Shown here in pieces: positions 1 through 8,013 of a DNA stretch of 64,000 nt. Origin of the DNA: DAOUBP01 sp964474695 (GTDB lineage: Bacteria > Chloroflexota > Anaerolineae > CG2-30-64-16). The notes beneath the pieces were generated by a model, which saw only the letters and a program-made list of their open reading frames with translations, was not told the origin of the DNA and searched no databases. Position numbers and translations under genes: made by a program. How positions within the stretch are numbered: the first letter of the stretch is position 1; the number at the start of each line of letters is the position of its first letter. The stretch spans positions 1 through 64,000 of the forward strand of contig CAYYTK010000029.1 of the NCBI GenBank assembly GCA_964474695.1. The letters are read 5' to 3'.

Positions 1-211
1 CGCGCGCCAGGGTCACTTCGGCGCCGATGATGGGCCGCACGCCCCGCTCGCGCGCGGCGCGCCAGAACTCGACCGCGCCGATCAGACCATCGTGGTCGGT
101 GATCGCCAGCGCCGGCATGCCCAGGTCCACGGCGCGGTCCAGCAGCGCCGCCGGCGAGGACGCGCCGTCCAGCAGGGAGTAGTAGGTGTGACAGTGCAGC
201 TCGATGTACAT
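1..211 (-). CDS. dnaE2: Error-prone DNA polymerase DnaE2, N-terminal part (truncated by window edge)
   Basis: Seventy codons are visible, from an ATG at 211 running off the left edge. The start MYIELHCHTYYSLLDGAS and the following ITDHDGLIGAVEFW are the opening of the PHP domain of bacterial C-family polymerase alpha subunits: the HCHTxYSLLDGA and TDHD metal-site motifs. Its place directly downstream of imuA and imuB genes marks it as DnaE2 (ImuC), the error-prone polymerase of the ImuA-ImuB-DnaE2 mutasome, rather than replicative DnaE1. In that complex it performs translesion synthesis after DNA damage. The family assignment is firm from the PHP motifs. The DnaE2 subtype is inferred from context, because the catalytic palm lies outside the window. 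Confidence 0.88.
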   Translation of the reverse strand, partial: MYIELHCHTYYSLLDGASSPAALLDRAVDLGMPALAITDHDGLIGAVEFWRAARERGVRPIIGAEVTLAR

Positions 212-287
212 AGGCAAGACGGAAGGATGAAGGATGAGGGATGAAGCAAAAGGGCAGTTTCAGCCTTCATCCTTCCGCCTTCCGCCC

Positions 288-548
288 TCAGTCATACACT
301 CGGATCATGCGCCACGAATCGGCCCGCAGATCGTGCGCCAGGATGCAGAGCAGGCCGCCGGCGGTGGCGAGCTTGACGTACTCCTGCCAGGTCTCGCCCT
401 CGGGCAGCCACCACTCGGTGCGCACCCGCCAGCGCTGCGCCACGACCGCTACGACATGCCAGGCCCCGCGCCAGGCGAAGCTGTGCGGCGCGCCCGCCGG
501 GTCCAGCAGCATCTGCACGGGCTCGCCGTGCGGCCAGAAGCGCGTCAT
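288..548 (-). CDS. DUF6504-like small protein of the mutasome cassette
   Basis: An 86-residue protein starting MTRFWPHGEPVQM. The ATG at 548 follows the imuB stop codon by one base (TGA-C-ATG), so the two are probably translationally coupled. A tryptophan-rich middle (FAWRGAWHVVAVVAQRWRV and TEWWLPEG) resembles the small beta-rich DUF6504 domain that accompanies imuB and dnaE2 in Actinobacteria and Chloroflexi. That resemblance is from memory of the family, not a search. Its molecular role is unknown. A longer reading frame exists upstream, but it would overlap imuB deeply, so the coupled ATG is preferred. Confidence 0.7.
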   Translation of the reverse strand: MTRFWPHGEPVQMLLDPAGAPHSFAWRGAWHVVAVVAQRWRVRTEWWLPEGETWQEYVKLATAGGLLCILAHDLRADSWRMIRVYD

Positions 549-549
549 G

Positions 550-1782
550 TCAGTGCCAGGGCGCGAACGCGGCCCGCCGCTCCAGCAGCACGTGATCGGG
601 GTCCGGCACGCAAGCCAGCCGGAAGGCGTCGGCGCCAAAGCGCCCGACCAGGCGGTCCACCGTCGCGGTCAGCCGGCTGCGCGGGGCCGCGGCCGTGTCC
701 GCGAACAGGGCCAACTGCTGGCCGGGCGTGTCGGTGATGCCCGCCAGCGTCAACGTCACCTCCGTCACGCCCTGGCCGTCCGCGGGCAGCCGGGGCAGCA
801 GCCCGGCCAGCGCCAGCCGGATCGCCTCCCACGCAGCCGTGGGCAGGGGAAAGGTGTGGGCGATCGGGATGGTGCGGCCGTCCGCGCGCGTGACCGCCAG
901 CAGGAGGCGGGCGATCGCCTGCAGCCGGCCGCGCAGGGGGCGCAGCAGCCGTTCGGCGCGCTGTTGCAGCGCCGCCAGCAGCCGCGTGCTGTCGGCCTCC
1001 GGCGTCTCGAATGCCACGCGCGCGCTGCACTCCGGCGCCTCCCACGGCGGCGTCACCGGCCGGTCGTCCAGCCCGAGCGCCCAGCGCTGCGCCACACGGC
1101 CGGCCGCGCCGAAGCGCGTCAGCACGCCGGCGGTGGGCAGCTGCGCGTAGGCGCCCAGCGTGCGGATCCCCAGGTGGCGCAATTGCCGCAGCGCGTCCCC
1201 ATCCAACGGCAGGAGTTCGGCCGGCTGCCCGGCCAGGAAGGCCCGCTGCGCGGGCGGCGCCAGCACCGGCTCCCCGCGGCGCGCGGCCACCTGGCCCGCC
1301 ACGCTGGCGCCGAACTTGCTGCCGGTGGCGCCGATGGCCAGCTGCCAGCCCGGCAGCTGCGCGGCTGCCGTCACCGCGCGGCACCAGGCGCCGGCGTCAG
1401 CGGCGTGCTGGGCGGCGGGACTGTGTGCGATCACGTGCGTGGCGTCCAGGTAGGCCCGGCCCAGGCCGTCCGGCTGCCAGCGATCGGTGAAGGGCTTGAG
1501 GCGGTCGAGAAAGCGTTCCTGCGCCTCCCACAGCGGAAAGCGGGCCGCGGGCAGGAGCGCGGCGGCCGGGCAACAGAGCGCGGCCTGGCGCTCCGCAAGA
1601 CCCGGACGCACCCCGGCGCGGGCAGCCGCCGCATCCACGGCCAGCACGCGCCCCTGGTCGTCGAGCAACGCCAGCGGCCCCGGCCTCAGCCCGGGCGCGG
1701 CGCGCCGCGCGACGGCCGCACCGAACTCCGGTGCCCACAGATAGGCGATCAGGCGTGCGTCACTGGCTGGCTGTCCAGACAT
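550..1782 (-). CDS. imuB: ImuB-like Y-family polymerase homologue, catalytic acids lost
   Basis: A 410-residue protein with the Y-family polymerase layout: N-terminal palm/fingers (YLWAPEFGAAVARR), the region around residue 105-115 (GLGRAYLDATH), a helix-hairpin-helix near residue 190-210 (LRQLRHLGIRTLGAYAQLP), and a little-finger region after 240. In active Y-family enzymes the equivalent of GLGRAYLD is S-x-D-E-A-Y-L-D. Here both catalytic acids are Gly and Arg, and the N-terminal metal-binding Asp is also absent. This is the hallmark of ImuB, a non-catalytic hub that binds the beta clamp, ImuA and DnaE2. It lies one base after the imuA-like gene and one base before the DUF6504-like gene. 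Inactivity is inferred from the missing residues. Confidence 0.88.
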   Translation of the reverse strand: MSGQPASDARLIAYLWAPEFGAAVARRAAPGLRPGPLALLDDQGRVLAVDAAAARAGVRPGLAERQAALCCPAAALLPAARFPLWEAQERFLDRLKPFTDRWQPDGLGRAYLDATHVIAHSPAAQHAADAGAWCRAVTAAAQLPGWQLAIGATGSKFGASVAGQVAARRGEPVLAPPAQRAFLAGQPAELLPLDGDALRQLRHLGIRTLGAYAQLPTAGVLTRFGAAGRVAQRWALGLDDRPVTPPWEAPECSARVAFETPEADSTRLLAALQQRAERLLRPLRGRLQAIARLLLAVTRADGRTIPIAHTFPLPTAAWEAIRLALAGLLPRLPADGQGVTEVTLTLAGITDTPGQQLALFADTAAAPRSRLTATVDRLVGRFGADAFRLACVPDPDHVLLERRAAFAPWH

Positions 1783-1783
1783 C

Positions 1784-2512
1784 TTATCCCCCCACCGGAA
1801 ACTCGACGCGCCACGCGGCGCTCTCCTCCGCCAGACCCAGACGGTTCTTCAGCACCCGGATCTGCCCCTCGTAGCCGCACACGTCGCTGCCGCGGCGCAG
1901 CCAGCCGCCGCGGCGCAGCTCCAGGCGCAGCGCCGCCACGTGCGCCAGCGTCTGCATGGCCGCGGCCGGCTCGGTCAGAAAGAGCAGCGCGGTCGGGGTG
2001 CGGACCACCAGGGCGGCCAGGTGCTCCAGGCTGTCGGCGACCAGGCCCGCATCCGCCTCCGCCAGGCCGGCGCTGGCGGCGACGACCAGCACGCTCAAGG
2101 TGTTGCTCTCGACCAGATGCCGGGCGACTGCCAGCCCGTCTTCCGCCGCGGCCGGCCGCACCACCAGCAGATGCTCCAGCGCCACGCCGCAGCCGCGCAG
2201 GTGCTCCGGGTCGCAGGTCCGCGGCAGGTCGAGCCACGCCGCCAGCGCCGGCTCGTCCGCGGGAGCCGCCGCCTGCGCCTGGCCGATGATCCGGGCGGCC
2301 AGCGTGGCCTTGCCGCACGTCGCTGCACCGAGGAGCTCCGTGATCCGGCCGCGCGGCGCGCCGCCGCCCAGGAGGCGGTCCACCGCGGGGCTGCCGGTGG
2401 CCGCGCGGGCGACCTGCTCCGCCGCCGCGGCCTTCCGGATGGCGACCGGCCCGTACTGCACCTGCAGCCGCTCGACCACTGCCTCGAGCTTGCGTTGACG
2501 CCTGGTAACCAC
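1784..2512 (-). CDS. imuA: ImuA-like RecA-family protein
   Basis: About 242 residues. The N-terminal segment (VVERLQVQYGPVAIRKA) matches the RecA opening, followed by SPAVDRLLGGG and a Walker A-like loop GAATCGKATL near residues 62-71. A hydrophobic Walker B-like strand (TLSVLVVAAS) comes later. Such shortened RecA paralogues (ImuA/SulA-like) precede imuB and dnaE2 and act in damage-induced mutagenesis. I chose the GTG at 2512 because AAGGGGGG lies eight bases upstream; an earlier GTG at 2533 has no good ribosome site. Its stop is one base from the imuB start, indicating one operon. I see no SOS box immediately upstream, so regulation probably comes from further up the transcript. Confidence 0.82.
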   Translation of the reverse strand: MVTRRQRKLEAVVERLQVQYGPVAIRKAAAAEQVARAATGSPAVDRLLGGGAPRGRITELLGAATCGKATLAARIIGQAQAAAPADEPALAAWLDLPRTCDPEHLRGCGVALEHLLVVRPAAAEDGLAVARHLVESNTLSVLVVAASAGLAEADAGLVADSLEHLAALVVRTPTALLFLTEPAAAMQTLAHVAALRLELRRGGWLRRGSDVCGYEGQIRVLKNRLGLAEESAAWRVEFPVGG

Positions 2513-2561
2513 CGCTGAATCCCCCCTTCTCACGGATGCCGCGCGGACCCGCGCGAGCAGA

Positions 2562-2765
2562 CTACTCGCGATCGATGTTCACCGGCTTGCCGGGCGCCGC
2601 GATCAGCTCCCGGAAGTCCTCCACTGCCAGCAGGACCGCCATCATGTCGCCGTTGCGCATGACCACGTAGCGCCGGCGGAAGTAGTGTATCGTCTCCAGG
2701 ATGCGCCGCAGATCGTCGCGCAGCTCGCTGACAGTCACCGGCTCCGGGAATTTCGCATCGTCCAT
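2562..2765 (-). CDS. Phd/YefM-like antitoxin-type protein, no partner toxin seen
   Basis: A 67-residue protein: MDDAKFPEPVTVSELRDDLRRIL, then RRRYVVMRNGDMMAVLLAVEDFRELI. The layout of a short helix, 'I/V T V S E L R x x L', a basic strand and 'G x x x A V L L x x E D F' is that of Phd/YefM antitoxins, which bind their own promoter and neutralise a toxin. No RelE/Doc/PIN toxin lies beside it: upstream is the SSB-like gene and downstream is imuA. It may be an orphan regulator of the cassette, or a remnant. AGGTGAAGCGGGG provides a weak ribosome site. The family call is moderate and the function unproven. Confidence 0.6.
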   Translation of the reverse strand: MDDAKFPEPVTVSELRDDLRRILETIHYFRRRYVVMRNGDMMAVLLAVEDFRELIAAPGKPVNIDRE

Positions 2766-2774
2766 CGCCCCGCT

Positions 2775-3251
2775 TCACCTCACTCTGGCTTGTTTGCGGC
2801 CTGCGGAGACCTGGCCCGCCCCCTGCCTGGCCGCCGCTCGATAGCGCGCCACCTGCTCGCGCATAGCATCGGTGGCCGAGAGATAGATCACCCGGTCCAC
2901 GACTACGGCCGCCGAGGCCGGCGCGGTCGCGGTGGCCGGCGTCGAGCGCAGCCAGCCCTCGATCGCCACATCCAGGTTGCCGTCGGTCAGCGCCCAGTAG
3001 GCCAGCACGTCGGCCGCGTGCTCCTCGGTGAAGAGGACCTGATGGTGGCCGCCGTACGCCAGGTGGTCGGTGACCAGCGTGGCCGAGACGTAGCTGCCGG
3101 TAAAGGCCTGTCCCTTCACGGTGTTCAGGGCCGGCTCTGCGCCCGCCGAAGGAACCTGTCCTGAGCCTGTCGAAGGGTCGCCGGCCGTGACCTGGCTGGC
3201 CCGGACGCCCAACAGCGTGCCGGTGAGCGCGATGCCGTTCTGTCGTTTCAT
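2775..3251 (-). CDS. SSB-like OB-fold protein with an in-frame repeat insertion
   Basis: 158 residues. The start NGIALTGTLLGVRASQ and the closing strands NLDVAIEGWLRST...VVVDRVIYLS follow the single-stranded-DNA-binding protein pattern (N-x-I-x-L-x-G-x-L at the start; 'V x G x L R S ... V x V D R V x x L' at the end). It probably binds ssDNA during replication of the mobile element. Residues around 26-34 (PSTGSGQVP) derive from a dispersed genomic repeat at 3152-3178 inserted in frame in a loop. The ATG at 3251 overlaps the preceding stop (ATGA), so it is coupled to the 3248-3781 gene. The acidic SSB C-terminal tip is absent, since the protein ends KQARVR. Confidence 0.6.
   Translation of the reverse strand: MKRQNGIALTGTLLGVRASQVTAGDPSTGSGQVPSAGAEPALNTVKGQAFTGSYVSATLVTDHLAYGGHHQVLFTEEHAADVLAYWALTDGNLDVAIEGWLRSTPATATAPASAAVVVDRVIYLSATDAMREQVARYRAAARQGAGQVSAGRKQARVR
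3152..3178. repeat. Dispersed repeat (CCTGAGCCTGTCGAAGG type) inside a coding sequence
   Basis: The core CCTGAGCCTGTCGAAGGG is a well-known short dispersed repeat found in many bacterial genomes. Translated on the minus strand it gives the characteristic PSTGSGQ. Here it sits in frame inside the SSB-like gene. Confidence 0.7.
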
Positions 3252-3781
3252 AGGTTTTGCGCCTCCTCCGCCGGTGCGGCCGCGGGCGCACCGAGCAGCC
3301 CCTGCAGCACCTTGAGATGCGGCATCAGCCACTGCGCACGGACCGCCTGCCAGGCGGCCGCGTTCATCTCCCCGCGCAGCAGGCGCCAGGCCGGTTTGGC
3401 GCCGCCGCTGGAGGCGATCGCCGCGCCGCAGCACCGGATCCCGACCAGCGCGCCAAAGACCCCCTGCGGGTCGGCCCCGTCGCGGCGGTAGGCCAGCTCC
3501 AGCAAGGTCAACCAGCGCGCATGATCGGCAGCGAGGTCCGGCCGCGGGTCGGCCCAGGCCGGCTCAGGCGGCGCCGGCGTGAACTGGCCCTGGGTCTCCA
3601 GGACAAGAACCAGCCCGGCGCAATCCTCCCGGCGCAGGGGCGCCGCGCTGGGGGCGCGCACTGCCTGCCTGGCAACGCCGCTCCTGGTTTGTGTCTCCGC
3701 GGCGCGGCGCCTGCCGGATGGGACGGCCCTGCGCCCCGGCTGTCTCGGCGTCGCACTCGTCTGTAAGGCACTCACGATCAT
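3248..3781 (-). CDS. Hypothetical protein of the mobile operon
   Basis: 177 residues starting MIVSALQTSATPRQ. The first 55 residues are Arg/Ala/Pro-rich and probably disordered. The rest is helical, with Trp-rich stretches (ADHARWLTLLELAYRR; AWQAVRAQWLMPHLKVLQGLL). I do not recognise the family. The start ATG at 3781 overlaps the stop of the replication-initiator-like gene, and its own stop overlaps the SSB-like start (ATGA at both junctions). The three are therefore translationally coupled, suggesting a role in replication of the element, but this is only context. Confidence 0.6.
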   Translation of the reverse strand: MIVSALQTSATPRQPGRRAVPSGRRRAAETQTRSGVARQAVRAPSAAPLRREDCAGLVLVLETQGQFTPAPPEPAWADPRPDLAADHARWLTLLELAYRRDGADPQGVFGALVGIRCCGAAIASSGGAKPAWRLLRGEMNAAAWQAVRAQWLMPHLKVLQGLLGAPAAAPAEEAQNL

Positions 3782-5055
3782 GATACCTCCTCGAACCGCA
3801 CATCCAGGCCGTCCTGCCCGGTAAGGCTGGCCAACGTGCGCAGGACCAGCTTCTTCAGGCGCAGGGTCAGCCACTCCACCGCGTAGCCACTCTCCACCTG
3901 CACGACCAGCGTCCGCTCGCCCTCCAGGCCGGCGCAGCGGCTCCCGCGCAGCCACGTCTCGAAGGTGCTGCGGGGCAGTTGCAGGCGCAGATGCGCCAGC
4001 ATCACGTCCCACAGCTCCCGGTCGGAGCAGGCCCGGCCGTCGCCCATGATCCACGGCCGTTCCTCCGGCTCGGGTGCGCCGACGGCCCACGCCTCCCCGG
4101 CGCCAGCCGCGTCTGTCTCCGCCCGCTCCTCACCAGCGGACTCGGCGTCCGCCGCCCGCTCCCGCGCCGCCAGGGCGTTCTCGGCCTCCTCGACGGCCCA
4201 GCGCGGCGGGGTCGCGCCATTCCGCAGCCGCGCCACCCAGCGGCCGATGATCTGCTCGCCGTAGATGCGCCGCTGGCGCACATCGGCGCTGCTCTCGATG
4301 GCCGTCAGGAGCGCCAGCGCGTAGACCTGCGCCGCATCCGGCGCCAGCCGGGCCAACAGGACCGGGGCCAGCCCGGCCGCCACCGGCGGAAACGCGCCCT
4401 GCTCGACCAGGAACGCGGCCAGCGCTTGGGTCGGGCTGGCCGGCTCGGACGCCGGACCTGCCAGCGCCGCTGCGCCGGCGCCGACTGCCCCGGAATTGAC
4501 CGGCACTCCATTTCCGGTGAAATGGGTTTCGGGTGAAATGCATTGCAGCTCAATTCCCCCCGGACCCCCCTGGTCGTTAACGCGCGCGTCTTGTGTTATG
4601 TCACCCTGTGGATTAACGCGCGTTTCAGGAGGAGGAGGATCGGTATTGGTATTAATCTTAACGCGTTTAACCTCCTCCTCCTCGGGAAGCGCATTTCGGG
4701 TGAAATAGATTTCACCTGAAATGGCTTGCGCCGCAATGACCGGCTGGGGGACCAGGCGCCGCGCGCCGCCCGACCCCCTATTCTGGATCACCAGCAGACC
4801 GGCCTCGACCAGCATGGCCCGCAGGTTGCTGATCTGCCGCGCGCTCATCCCGCCCATTGCTGCACACAGATCCTGATCGGTGAGATCGCACCCGCCGTCC
4901 TGCCAGGCGTGCGCCCGCATCACCGACCACAGACACACGGCCGCCGGCGTCACGCGACCCTCCCGCAGCGCGACCAGCGGCGCCAGGTGGCTGATGTAGT
5001 AGCCTTTGGGCGGCAGGGTCGCGGTGACGACCCTCGGCTGACGGCCGCGTGGCAT
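3778..5055 (-). CDS. Replication-initiator-like protein: winged helix plus DnaA domain I
   Basis: About 425 residues from the ATG at 5055 (MPRGRQPRVVTATLPP). Residues 15-100 resemble a winged-helix DNA-binding domain (TPAAVCLWSVMRAHAW...LTDQDLCAAMGGMSARQISNLRAMLVEAGLLVI), as in plasmid and phage initiators and Lrp/MarR-like regulators. A long low-complexity linker with acidic EEEEV and Pro runs follows. The last 75 residues (LWDVMLAHLRLQLPRSTFETWLRGS...VVQVESGYAVEWL) match the N-terminal domain I of DnaA, which contacts DnaB or DnaA partners. There is no AAA+ ATPase part. Such fusions are typical of mobile-element replication proteins. An upstream start at 5106 is possible but lacks a ribosome site. 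Confidence 0.65.
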   Translation of the reverse strand: MPRGRQPRVVTATLPPKGYYISHLAPLVALREGRVTPAAVCLWSVMRAHAWQDGGCDLTDQDLCAAMGGMSARQISNLRAMLVEAGLLVIQNRGSGGARRLVPQPVIAAQAISGEIYFTRNALPEEEEVKRVKINTNTDPPPPETRVNPQGDITQDARVNDQGGPGGIELQCISPETHFTGNGVPVNSGAVGAGAAALAGPASEPASPTQALAAFLVEQGAFPPVAAGLAPVLLARLAPDAAQVYALALLTAIESSADVRQRRIYGEQIIGRWVARLRNGATPPRWAVEEAENALAARERAADAESAGEERAETDAAGAGEAWAVGAPEPEERPWIMGDGRACSDRELWDVMLAHLRLQLPRSTFETWLRGSRCAGLEGERTLVVQVESGYAVEWLTLRLKKLVLRTLASLTGQDGLDVRFEEVS

Positions 5056-5401
5056 GGTGCGTTCATCTCTCCTCTCGCCGGAATGCCGGGCGGCGCCCCG
5101 TTTCAAGCCTGGCCTTCTAGCTCACATCAATCGGCGCTCTGCCGAACGGCTATGCGTGAGCCAGGCTTCGTGTGGTCCGGCCGCCGCCGGGAGCGCCACG
5201 CCCGCCATACAGCGGCCAGCCCTGGTAGGCTGGCTGCGCCAGCCCAGCAGGGTTAGCTCTCACTGAGGCATGTACGCTGCCCGGCTGCGGAGCGCTGCAC
5301 ACATCCACAGCGGCGTCGCCGCGCGCCCCGGGCGCGCGGCCAGCATTAAGTGTCGTGAATGCGCGCGGTCTGGCGCGCTGGTCTGGAACAGCTCGATCCG
5401 T
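5056..5401. other. Intergenic region upstream of the initiator-like gene
   Basis: 346 bases without a supported gene. It contains an inverted repeat CCAGCC-ctggta-GGCTGG around 5218-5235 and GC-rich sequence. It could hold the promoter of the leftward initiator-like operon or an origin, but I see no iteron array and no clear -10/-35 pair. Confidence 0.4.
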
Positions 5402-5683
5402 TCAGCGCCGCGCGCGGGCCGGGTACCCCGTCACCACTGCGCCGTGGTCCACCACAAAGATCGCCAGCCCGTAATCGGGCAGGAGCACCAGCAGGTCATA
5501 CCGCGCCGCGCGCCGGTGCAACAGGCGGCCGCGGCCTAACGCAACCTCCAACTCATTGCGGCCCAGCCGCGGCCAACGCTCTTGCATGCGCCGCATGGCG
5601 TGCCGGGTCCAACGCCAGTCGATCGTCTCCAGGGGCTCAGGCCGCCGGCTGAGCCGGCGCGGGCGGCGTGTTGCTTGGCTCAT
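5402..5683 (-). CDS. DUF4258-like small basic protein
   Basis: 93 residues. After an Arg-rich head comes IDWRWTRHAMRRMQERWPRL, then a strand-rich tail (ARYDLLVLLPDYGLAIFVVDHGAVVTGY). The RHAxxRMxxR helix followed by beta strands is the DUF4258/RelE-superfamily-like pattern often seen in small toxin-like or mobile-element proteins. The ATG at 5683 has a strong GGAGG six bases upstream and lies inside the 3' end of the ParB-like gene (47-base overlap), so it is expressed from the same transcript. The function is unknown. Confidence 0.6.
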   Translation of the reverse strand: MSQATRRPRRLSRRPEPLETIDWRWTRHAMRRMQERWPRLGRNELEVALGRGRLLHRRAARYDLLVLLPDYGLAIFVVDHGAVVTGYPARARR

Positions 5684-6650
5684 GAGATACCTCCGCAGGC
5701 AAGTCCAGGATGGTCAACGCGCGGCGCAGATCGCGCAGCGCTGCGCACAGGCGGGCCGAGCCCAGGTCGAGGGCGTCGGCGTAGGCCAGCACGACCAGCT
5801 GCCGGGTCAGCGAGAGGGCCGGCGTGCCGGACACGAAGCGCGCGGCGCGCACCTGGGCCTCGGTCAGCTCCCGGCCGCGCAGATGGCGCAGGTTGCGCTT
5901 GAGCACCACGGACGTGCTGGTCGTTTGGTCGGGGATGCCCAGGTCGGCCAGCGGCCGGCTCATGAAGGGCAGCAGCCAGGCCGGCGTGGGGAAGCGGCCG
6001 CCGACGCGGCGGTAGAGGCCGCGGTCCTCCGCTTCCGGGGCCGGCGCGAGCGCAGGCGCCGGGTCGGGTCCGACCGGTTGCGCTGCGGCAGCGTGCTGGC
6101 TGCGCGCCTCAAGCGCGTCCAGTCCGGACGCTGCGCCGCGGCGGCTGTAGGCGTAGCGCGGCTCAGCGTCAGCAGGGCCGCGATGGAAATGGCCCTGCAA
6201 CGCGCGCAGGTCCATCAGCCGGCCGGGCGGGACGCCCATGAGCTGCACGATCTCGGCGTCGGTCAGCTTGAAGCGCTCGGCGACGATGGCGGCCTGCTGC
6301 CAGTCCACCCCGCGCAACGGCAGGCCGTGCCGGCTGTTCTCGGCCAGCGCCAGCCGGACCGCCTCGCCGTCGCTGACGTCCAGCAGCCGGGCGGGGATGA
6401 TCGCATCCGCGCCCAGCTCCTCCCGCCAGGCGTACAGCCGGTGCCAGCCGTAGATCAGCTTGCGGGTGCCGGCCTGCACCGCGATGGGCGGCAGGGTCGC
6501 GCCTGCGCGCTGCGCGTCGCGCAGCCGCTGGATGTTGGCCCGATCCAGCGTCGGGTAGCGCGTGCGCAGGTCGTCGCTCTCGATGATGGTGTTGATCGGG
6601 ATCTGCTCGACGGGGAGCTGGTCCACGCCGGCCAATGTGATGTGCGCCAT
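5637..6650 (-). CDS. ParB/Srx-fold nuclease-like protein
   Basis: 337 residues. Residues 10-110 form a ParB N-terminal domain: VEQIPINTIIESDDLRTRY, LPPIAVQAGTRKLIYGWHRLYAWREELG (box with G-x-H-R) and ARLLDVSDGEAVRLALAENSRHG. The GxHR and ENxxH signatures are the CTP/phosphate-binding motifs of ParB-like proteins. A helix-turn-helix follows (LTDAEIVQLMGVPPGRLMDLRAL). The C-terminal third is unrecognised. Without a ParA neighbour it is more likely a mobile-element ParB-like regulator or nuclease than a chromosome-partition protein. GGAGATA precedes the ATG at 6650. Confidence 0.75.
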   Translation of the reverse strand: MAHITLAGVDQLPVEQIPINTIIESDDLRTRYPTLDRANIQRLRDAQRAGATLPPIAVQAGTRKLIYGWHRLYAWREELGADAIIPARLLDVSDGEAVRLALAENSRHGLPLRGVDWQQAAIVAERFKLTDAEIVQLMGVPPGRLMDLRALQGHFHRGPADAEPRYAYSRRGAASGLDALEARSQHAAAAQPVGPDPAPALAPAPEAEDRGLYRRVGGRFPTPAWLLPFMSRPLADLGIPDQTTSTSVVLKRNLRHLRGRELTEAQVRAARFVSGTPALSLTRQLVVLAYADALDLGSARLCAALRDLRRALTILDLPAEVSHEPSNTPPAPAQPAA

Positions 6651-8013
6651 GTCCTATCTCCTGTGCTTGTGAATGCCGCTTGCCGCGTCTCGGTGCGCCA
6701 TGTCTGACCATACGCCACCCGTCCCAGCTCGGGTCCGCTCCGCCACACCCCCAGTGACTGCCCTGCCCAGCGCAGCCTTGCCATACCCGGCCTAACCCAG
6801 CCGGAACTGACCCGGCCATGCCGCAAGATGCGCCGGCAGCCGATTCCCCGGCCCTGCCTCGCCACACCTGGCCTCGCCTCGCGCTGCCGAGCCACGCCCG
6901 ACCGTGCCTAGCCATGAGCTCAGGACGATCCTGGCCGGCGCGGGTATCCCAGCCGCATCCGCTGGCCGCAGCCCCTCAACGATCGCGCCGCGTGTTGCGT
7001 CTGCCGGCAAACGCCCTCGCCCGGACGTGCCTAGCCCAGACTTGCCGGTCCTCACCCAGAGTGTCAGGTGCGTCACGGTTGTGCCCTCGCCCCGCCTCGC
7101 CAAACCTGGGCCTGCGCCGCCGTGCCGAGCCACCCCCGGCCACGAATCAATCATCTGCCTTGCCATGCCTGGCCGCACCTGGCCGAGCCACGCCGTGCCA
7201 GCCCGAACCATGATGCAAAGCTGCCGGATCCTGCCCCGGGCGCCTTGTTTTGCCAGACCTGAACTTGCCAGGACGTGCCGATCCATGCCATACGGCAAGC
7301 CAAACGTTTGATCCCTGCCTGGCCCCGCCAGGCCTCACCTCGCCTAAACAAGCCCAGCCTCAAGCGACGGCCTGCCGGGTTCTGCCCAGCCTCAGCACTC
7401 CTGGCCTCAACTCGCGCTGCCGAGCAACGCCCGACCGTACCCAGCCCCAAAGGTCAAGGGGCCCTGCCTTGCCTTGCCGCGCCAGACCGAACCTTGCCAG
7501 GCCCCGGCCGGCGGAGCCACGCCCCTGCCCGAACAATCGCCCTCACCGCGCCAGGACCAACCAGGCCTAGCCTTGGTGCACCTTGCCCCACCTTGCCGCG
7601 CCGCTAAAACCTGACAGCCGTTCTTCCGACTCCACGCCGAACCCCGCCGAGCGACGCCATGCCAGGCCGTGCCACGCCGGACCCTGAGTCAACGCAAGGC
7701 TGCACTTCGCTTTGTATGACCGGAGCGGGACCTTGCTATACCAGGCTGCGCTCAGAGCCAGCCGGGCGCAGCTGGCGTGCTGAGCCTTACCCTGCCGCAC
7801 CAAGCCAGAGCGCACCCGGCCTTGCCTCGCCGGAACTCGCCGCAAAGACCAAGGCGAGCGCAACCTGGCGCCCTTGCCAACCCCTGCCTTACCCAACCGT
7901 GCCGTACCCCGCCTTGGCGCATCCCGCCGCGTCCCGCCTTGCCTGGCCCAGCCATCCCATGACAGAAGCCAGGGAGCGCGCCATGTCGATGACGCCAGGC
8001 GCAGCCGGGCCGC
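6651..8013. repeat. 1.36 kb degenerate GGCNN repeat tract without genes
   Basis: This stretch is dominated on the plus strand by imperfect units such as GCCTTGCC, GCCATGCC, GCCTCGCC and GCCAGGCC (GGCNNGGC on the minus, transcribed strand). It opens spurious reading frames on both strands, rich in ARHG/ARQG on one and PCLA/PHLA on the other. None has a family match, a ribosome site or consistent codon use. It interrupts the leftward operon between the 8014-8730 gene and the ParB-like gene. I treat it as a non-coding degenerate repeat. Confidence 0.75.

Noticed and set aside
241..2289. Plus-strand 682-codon open frame over the imu genes
   Set aside because: It lies antisense to imuA/imuB, is dominated by Arg/Gln/Pro, has no family motif, and is explained by GC-rich codon bias of the real minus-strand genes.
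6792..7896. Several 60-170 codon frames on both strands in the repeat tract
   Set aside because: They arise from GGCNN repeats (ARHG/ARQG or PCLA/PHLA strings), overlap each other on both strands and have no ribosome sites.
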